Source: Acidobacteriota bacterium
GTDB lineage: Bacteria > Acidobacteriota > Terriglobia > UBA7540
Direction: 5' to 3'
Assembly: GCA_021789565.1 (NCBI GenBank)
Contig: JAJYJL010000193.1
Location: forward strand, 1 to 9,698
Length of the DNA: 9,698 nucleotides
Shown: piece after piece, positions 6,548 through 9,698 of the stretch
Numbering within the stretch: position 1 is the first letter of the stretch
Layout of the letters: every line of letters starts with the position of its first letter
Notes under the pieces: model-generated
Database searches by the model: none
What the model was told of the DNA's origin: nothing
What the model saw: only the letters and a program-made list of their open reading frames with translations
Translations under genes and position numbers: made by a program

Positions 6548-7594
6548 TCATTCCTGGTCCGCAACGTGAATCATAGCTTTGATGACGCCGTCGCGATAGC
6601 CGGAAACGAGGTCGAACGCTGCGGCGGTTTCTGCGAGCGGAAAGTGGTGGGTCATCAGTGGGTCGATGTTGATCCTGCCGCTTGAAACCAATTCGATGGC
6701 CGGCGCTATGCAATGATTCTGCCGCCGCACGTTTTTGATGGTCAGTTCCTTGCGCCTCAGGGTATGAGCCTGAAAGCTGACTTCGTCGAATTCCGGAATG
6801 CCCACCATCACAAGCGTTCCGCCGGGCTTCAGCAGTTCCACCGCCTGGTTCAACGTTTCCTGTTCGCCTGCGCATTCGAACACGAAGTCCACACCTGCGG
6901 GCTCCGCTTCGCCGATGGCCTTCACCACGTCAGCCTGCTTCGGATTGCCGGTCCACGCTGCGCCCAGTTGTGCGGCCATCGCGAGCCGCTCGTCAATCAA
7001 GTCCGTCATGTAGACCGTGCAATCCGCCGCCGCGCGGCAGGCCAGCAGAACGCTCAGCCCGATGGGTCCCGATCCCAGGATGGCGAGCGTCGCTCCCGCC
7101 TCCGTCTGTGCGAGCCTTTGGGCGTGGACGCCGATCGAAAGCGGCTCAATCATGGCGGCCTGCCCGTCCGTCATGGAGCCGGGAACGGGATGGCAGCATT
7201 CTTCCGGCAGCACCACGTATTCCGCCAGCGCCCCGGACAGTTCGCCCGGATTGCCCATAAAGCGCTGGTTGCGGCAGGTGTTGAAACGCCCGGCGCGGCA
7301 CTGGTCGCAGTGTCCGCACGCCACCAGCGGATCGACGGCCACGCGCTGGCCCGGCTGCAGACCACTGACATCCGCGCCCGTTCTTTCGATGGTCCCCGCA
7401 AACTCGTGCCCCATCACGAACGGAAACTTCACCACGGCTGCGCCAATGCGGCCCATCCTGTAATAATGAACGTCAGACCCGCACACGCCCACCGCGCCAA
7501 CCCGAACCAGTATGTCCCGCGGACCCGTCAGTTGAGGCTCCGGCGCCTCACCGATTTCAATCCGGCGTAAGGCGCTAAGAAACACAGCTTTCAT
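6548..7594 (-). CDS. Zinc-dependent polyol (sorbitol/L-iditol/xylitol-type) dehydrogenase
   Basis: A cytoplasmic medium-chain dehydrogenase of 348 residues, the usual length for sorbitol/L-iditol/xylitol 2-dehydrogenases, which interconvert polyols and ketoses. Catalytic zinc site: Cys38 in Val-Cys-Gly-Ser-Asp, His63-Glu64 in Gly-His-Glu, and Glu150 in Ile-Glu-Pro-Leu. A complete structural zinc site is formed by Cys93, Cys96, Cys99 and Cys107. The Rossmann motif Gly-Ser-Gly-Pro-Ile-Gly spans 174-179, and Asp198 at the end of the second strand indicates NAD rather than NADP. The start is 20 bp after the alpha-galactosidase stop, on the same strand, with a purine-rich stretch between, so the two are very likely one operon. 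The partner suggests a substrate derived from a galactoside, such as galactitol or another polyol, but sequence alone cannot separate sorbitol, iditol, xylitol, galactitol or threonine-type activities. Confidence 0.88.
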   Translation of the reverse strand: MKAVFLSALRRIEIGEAPEPQLTGPRDILVRVGAVGVCGSDVHYYRMGRIGAAVVKFPFVMGHEFAGTIERTGADVSGLQPGQRVAVDPLVACGHCDQCRAGRFNTCRNQRFMGNPGELSGALAEYVVLPEECCHPVPGSMTDGQAAMIEPLSIGVHAQRLAQTEAGATLAILGSGPIGLSVLLACRAAADCTVYMTDLIDERLAMAAQLGAAWTGNPKQADVVKAIGEAEPAGVDFVFECAGEQETLNQAVELLKPGGTLVMVGIPEFDEVSFQAHTLRRKELTIKNVRRQNHCIAPAIELVSSGRINIDPLMTHHFPLAETAAAFDLVSGYRDGVIKAMIHVADQE

Positions 7595-7614
7595 AAATGT
7601 TCCCGCGTTCCCCC

Positions 7615-9435
7615 TCAGTTCGGCAATGACCAGATCTGCGTTGCCACGTTATGGCCGCAGACCTGCATCTCGATGCTCTGGGGCTCGAGTTCCGATCCGG
7701 TAGCGGTGAGGCACTGCAGGTTGCCATTGTTGACGAGGTTGCCTTTCAACGTGTAGCGCCACTCCTGGGCGCTCACGGGGCGGCATGACTGCATCAACGG
7801 CTTGCCGTTCACGACGGCCAGGCATTCGCCGCCGGAAGATTGCAGAGCGCCGTCCTCGGTCACGGTCCACCTCTCAGCCTCTGTGCCTGCGCAGGCTGCA
7901 ACGCTGCTGCCCATTTCGGCGATGACGCGTTTAATCCAGATCTGCCCGGGTTGAGGCTTTGCGGCCAGCTCGTTGGTGTGCAGTCCCACTCCCGGCGAGG
8001 CCAGGCAGCGGGTGTAATTCTCGAAGTCGCGATTGCGCCTCACAGCAGTGATCATGGTGATGGCACCGGTCCGCGCCGGTTTGCCACATTCAGCGGAAGG
8101 ATGCACGCGCCAGATGATGGCGTCGTGAGGTGCCACTTCTGCCTGCAAGGAAGCCGCCGCCGGTTGTTCCTTGCCGCTCCACAGGTCCTTCGCATCCAGC
8201 TTGCACCCTGTAGCCTCAAAGCCCAAATCGGCCGGGCTCACGTCAACCTTCACAGCCGCCTCGCCGTGGTTCATCGCGGCGACCGCATCGTCACCACTGG
8301 CAAGCCTTTTGAACAGAACGTCCATTTGCGGTGTGCGCCGCAGCAGCGTGGCCATTTTGCCCAGGGGGTCCTGGTCAATCGCGATCACGTCCTTGTTGCC
8401 CACAATGGCAATGGCCTCCGGACTGAGCTTCGCAACGTCCGAACTCAGGATCAGCGGCGCGGACATCATGGACCACAGAGTCATCTGGGTGCGACTTTCC
8501 GGAACGCTCATGCCGATGTCGCCGGCGATGATGAAGTCCGCATCGTTCCAGTTGCCGGGTTTCTGGAAGCGGCCCAGCGGAAGGTTGTAGGAATAATTCC
8601 ACAGCATGCTCTGGTAGCGCGTGCGGTGCGGAAACCGGCGGCGGAACTGTGCGGGGATTGGATGCGCGTGATAGGTGGCGATGTCAGAACCTTCGCGCCA
8701 CAACTGCCCGTAATCACGGACCCAGGTCAGCACGTCGTACCATTCCGGCGTCCCCTGGAAATAAGCAGGAGCCGATTCCGAAAAAACGATGGGGCGGTCC
8801 ACCTGCTTCAGCGCCGCATGTTCGGCTGCATAGGCTTTGCGGTAGGCCTCCTCCTTGGTTTCGCCTGGTGGCACGTAAACGTTGCAGCCGTCCAGCTTCA
8901 GATAATCCACACCCCAGGACGCAAACAGCCGGGCATCTTGCAGAAAGTGAGCTTGCCCGCCGCCCTGCGGCTGCCCGCTGCCCGCAAAACGGCCGCAGGT
9001 TTCTGAGCCTGAATCTTCATAGATGCCGAACTTGAGCCCCATCCCGTGAATGGCATCGGCCACGGCCTTCATTCCGTTTGGAAAGCGTTTCGGGTCCGCT
9101 TGCAGGTCCCCTTTCGCGTCGCGTTCTTTCAGCATCCAGCAATCGTCGATGGTCACCGTGTCATAACCCAAGCGGGATAGGCCGGTGGATACCAGCGCAC
9201 GGGCATTATCGAGAATCGTATCGGCCGTATAACCACACTGGTAGTGGGCCCAGTCGTTCCAGCCCATGGGGGGCGTGGCGGCCAGCGGCTTTTTGCCCGC
9301 GGCGGCAGCAAAGGCCGGGACCGCCGCACCCAAGGCGGAAACGAGAAAAAATAAGAAAACGGAAAAAATCAACTGCCTGGCGTTTCGGCCGGTGTGCCCG
9401 GCATCACCCAAAGGAACTTTTTTCTCTTGCAACAC
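7615..9435 (-). CDS. Secreted GH27 alpha-galactosidase with C-terminal beta-trefoil carrying an in-frame aldehyde-dehydrogenase-like insertion
   Basis: A retaining exo-glycosidase of 606 residues that would release terminal alpha-galactose outside the cytoplasm. The GTG start at 9435 is fixed by a strong GGGAGGT ribosome site 6 bases upstream. A basic n-region and hydrophobic core (about 20-45, ending Ala-Phe-Ala) form a signal peptide. The GH27 barrel runs from about 52 to 360: Pro-Met-Gly-Trp-Asn at 56-60, Asp-Asp-Cys-Trp at 97-100, Tyr-Leu-Lys-Leu-Asp-Gly-Cys at 178-184 with nucleophile Asp182, Arg247-x-x-x-Asp251 with acid/base Asp251, and Trp-Asn-Asp at 296-298. A small beta domain follows to about 445. 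Then come three ricin-like repeats with Cys pairs 477/515, 538/551 and 575/593 and closing tryptophans 523, 559 and 602. Residues 483-509 interrupt repeat 1 and are nearly identical to PruA 264-290. The polyol dehydrogenase follows after 20 bp. The catalytic domain looks intact. Confidence 0.92.
   Translation of the reverse strand: MLQEKKVPLGDAGHTGRNARQLIFSVFLFFLVSALGAAVPAFAAAAGKKPLAATPPMGWNDWAHYQCGYTADTILDNARALVSTGLSRLGYDTVTIDDCWMLKERDAKGDLQADPKRFPNGMKAVADAIHGMGLKFGIYEDSGSETCGRFAGSGQPQGGGQAHFLQDARLFASWGVDYLKLDGCNVYVPPGETKEEAYRKAYAAEHAALKQVDRPIVFSESAPAYFQGTPEWYDVLTWVRDYGQLWREGSDIATYHAHPIPAQFRRRFPHRTRYQSMLWNYSYNLPLGRFQKPGNWNDADFIIAGDIGMSVPESRTQMTLWSMMSAPLILSSDVAKLSPEAIAIVGNKDVIAIDQDPLGKMATLLRRTPQMDVLFKRLASGDDAVAAMNHGEAAVKVDVSPADLGFEATGCKLDAKDLWSGKEQPAAASLQAEVAPHDAIIWRVHPSAECGKPARTGAITMITAVRRNRDFENYTRCLASPGVGLHTNELAAKPQPGQIWIKRVIAEMGSSVAACAGTEAERWTVTEDGALQSSGGECLAVVNGKPLMQSCRPVSAQEWRYTLKGNLVNNGNLQCLTATGSELEPQSIEMQVCGHNVATQIWSLPN
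7909..7989 (-). repeat. 81-bp segment shared with pruA (copy inserted in the alpha-galactosidase gene)
   Basis: These codons encode residues 483-509 of the glycosidase, from Val-Gly-Leu-His to Ala-Glu-Met-Gly. They match PruA 264-290 at 26 of 27 positions, the exception being Thr487 for Ile268. They also match 69 of 81 bases in the same reading frame. Flanking codons show no similarity to pruA. Removing them would join Cys-Leu-Ala-Ser-Pro-Gly to Ser-Ser-Val-Ala-Ala-Cys, giving a trefoil repeat with Cys spacing close to that of repeat 2. That supports an insertion of exactly 27 codons. GG occurs at both junctions. Confidence 0.93.
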
Positions 9436-9441
9436 GAATGC

Positions 9442-9448
9442 ACCTCCC
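9442..9448 (-). promoter_or_regulatory. Ribosome binding site fixing the GTG start of the alpha-galactosidase
   Basis: GGGAGGT on the minus strand (ACCTCCC on the plus strand at 9442-9448) ends 6 bases before the GTG at 9435. It decides this non-ATG start; there is no in-frame ATG between it and the signal peptide core. Confidence 0.7.
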
Positions 9449-9486
9449 GCACAAAATCATGGATCAGATTGATAACGACAGACCAA

Positions 9487-9515
9487 AGTACAACCGCGTG
9501 GCAGTCTGTTGTCAA
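9487..9515 (-). promoter_or_regulatory. Candidate promoter of the alpha-galactosidase operon
   Basis: On the minus strand a perfect -35 TTGACA (9510-9515) is followed by an ideal 17-bp spacer and TGTACT (9487-9492), four of six matches to the -10 consensus. Transcription would start near 9480, about 45 bases before the GTG at 9435. A small dyad (ACAGAC at 9478-9483, GTCTGT at 9504-9509) straddles the -10 region and might be an operator, but the half-sites are only 6 bp and could be chance. Confidence 0.5.
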
Positions 9516-9632
9516 GCATTCTCGACGGCGCGCTTGCAAAGAAATGTTCTATTCGTGAAGGCCATGGCCGGGCTAGTATTACTATGTTAAGTTGTTGTTG
9601 CTTTCTGTCTTCCGAAAGCTTAGCATGGGCGC

Positions 9633-9698
9633 ATGAAGCCCATCCCTTGGAACGCCAGACTCTGGAAAGAAAGCGTCGAGCGATTTCACGAGTTTCTG
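9633..9698 (+). CDS. Possible start of a gene, cut by the window's right edge
   Basis: From the ATG at 9633 the frame stays open for 22 codons to the last base. It begins Met-Lys-Pro-Ile-Pro-Trp-Asn-Ala-Arg-Leu-Trp-Lys-Glu-Ser-Val-Glu-Arg-Phe-His-Glu, which is protein-like in composition and amphipathic. It would be transcribed away from the alpha-galactosidase. The ribosome site is poor and 22 codons are too few to identify a family. The ATG at 9624 reaches a stop after three codons and is not the start. In the 197 bp between this frame and the alpha-galactosidase I see only the minus-strand signals described separately. Confidence 0.4.
   Translation, partial: MKPIPWNARLWKESVERFHEFL

Noticed and set aside
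6713..7570. A 285-codon open frame on the plus strand, opposite the polyol dehydrogenase
   Set aside because: The zinc and Rossmann motifs are all on the minus strand; the plus-strand translation is His/Arg-rich and featureless.
7909..7989. Assembly chimera with the local pruA as the explanation for the shared segment
   Set aside because: The two copies differ at 12 of 81 bases, nearly all silent; a misassembled stretch of the same gene would be identical. A chimera with a different organism's pruA is not fully excluded, and read coverage should be checked.
7840..9006. A 388-codon open frame on the plus strand, opposite the alpha-galactosidase
   Set aside because: It is antisense to the GH27 catalytic domain and shows no recognisable motif, signal or ribosome site; it results from GC-biased codon use on the real strand.
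9478..9509. ACAGAC...GTCTGT dyad as an operator over the alpha-galactosidase promoter
   Set aside because: The half-sites are only 6 bp, 20 bp apart, with no second copy in the window; chance is a sufficient explanation, so it is noted only within the promoter entry.

Overview
The window is a GC-rich, tightly coded bacterial chromosome segment. Its protein families point to Acidobacteriota, probably a soil or sediment lineage: a secreted protein with an Asp-Trp-Glu-Glu-Ile-Pro-Lys-Ser-Leu-Val-Asp block, Tat-exported DUF2264 and polysaccharide deacetylase proteins, and a GH27 enzyme with a C-terminal beta-trefoil. That assignment rests on recalled family patterns; no search was run. There are no rRNAs, tRNAs, CRISPR arrays, transposases or phage genes.

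Layout, left to right. (1) The 3' end of an unrecognised gene, ending at 268. (2) A complete group-2 delta-1-pyrroline-5-carboxylate dehydrogenase (pruA/rocA type, 502-2061, +) behind a TATAAT-like box. (3) A secreted protein of unknown function (2185-3030, -), separated from pruA by two GC-rich hairpins. (4) Reading away from it, two Tat-exported proteins: a DUF2264 protein (3178-4488, +) and a CE4/NodB-type polysaccharide deacetylase (4615-5703, +). (5) On the minus strand, a small Cys/His-rich protein resembling the ATC-hydrolase family (5792-6292). (6) A probable two-gene minus-strand operon: a secreted GH27 alpha-galactosidase with a beta-trefoil (7615-9435), then, 20 bp on, an NAD-type zinc polyol (sorbitol/L-iditol/xylitol-like) dehydrogenase (6548-7594). 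(7) The first 22 codons of a possible plus-strand gene at the right edge.

Functionally, the centre and right look like an extracellular carbohydrate-use neighbourhood: exported polymer-active proteins, an alpha-galactosidase that would release galactose, and a polyol/sugar oxidoreductase. The left gene works in proline/arginine catabolism and has no obvious link to the rest.

The most unusual observation is an 81-bp, 27-codon segment shared in the same reading frame by two unrelated genes. In PruA it is residues 264-290 and includes the catalytic general base Glu288. An almost identical copy (26 of 27 residues, 69 of 81 bases) sits inside trefoil repeat 1 of the alpha-galactosidase, residues 483-509, with sharp edges. 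Of the 12 base differences, 11 are silent third-position changes. This looks like an in-frame insertion of an aldehyde-dehydrogenase coding fragment into a glycosidase gene. The donor was either diverged from the local pruA, or the peptide has been held constant in both places.
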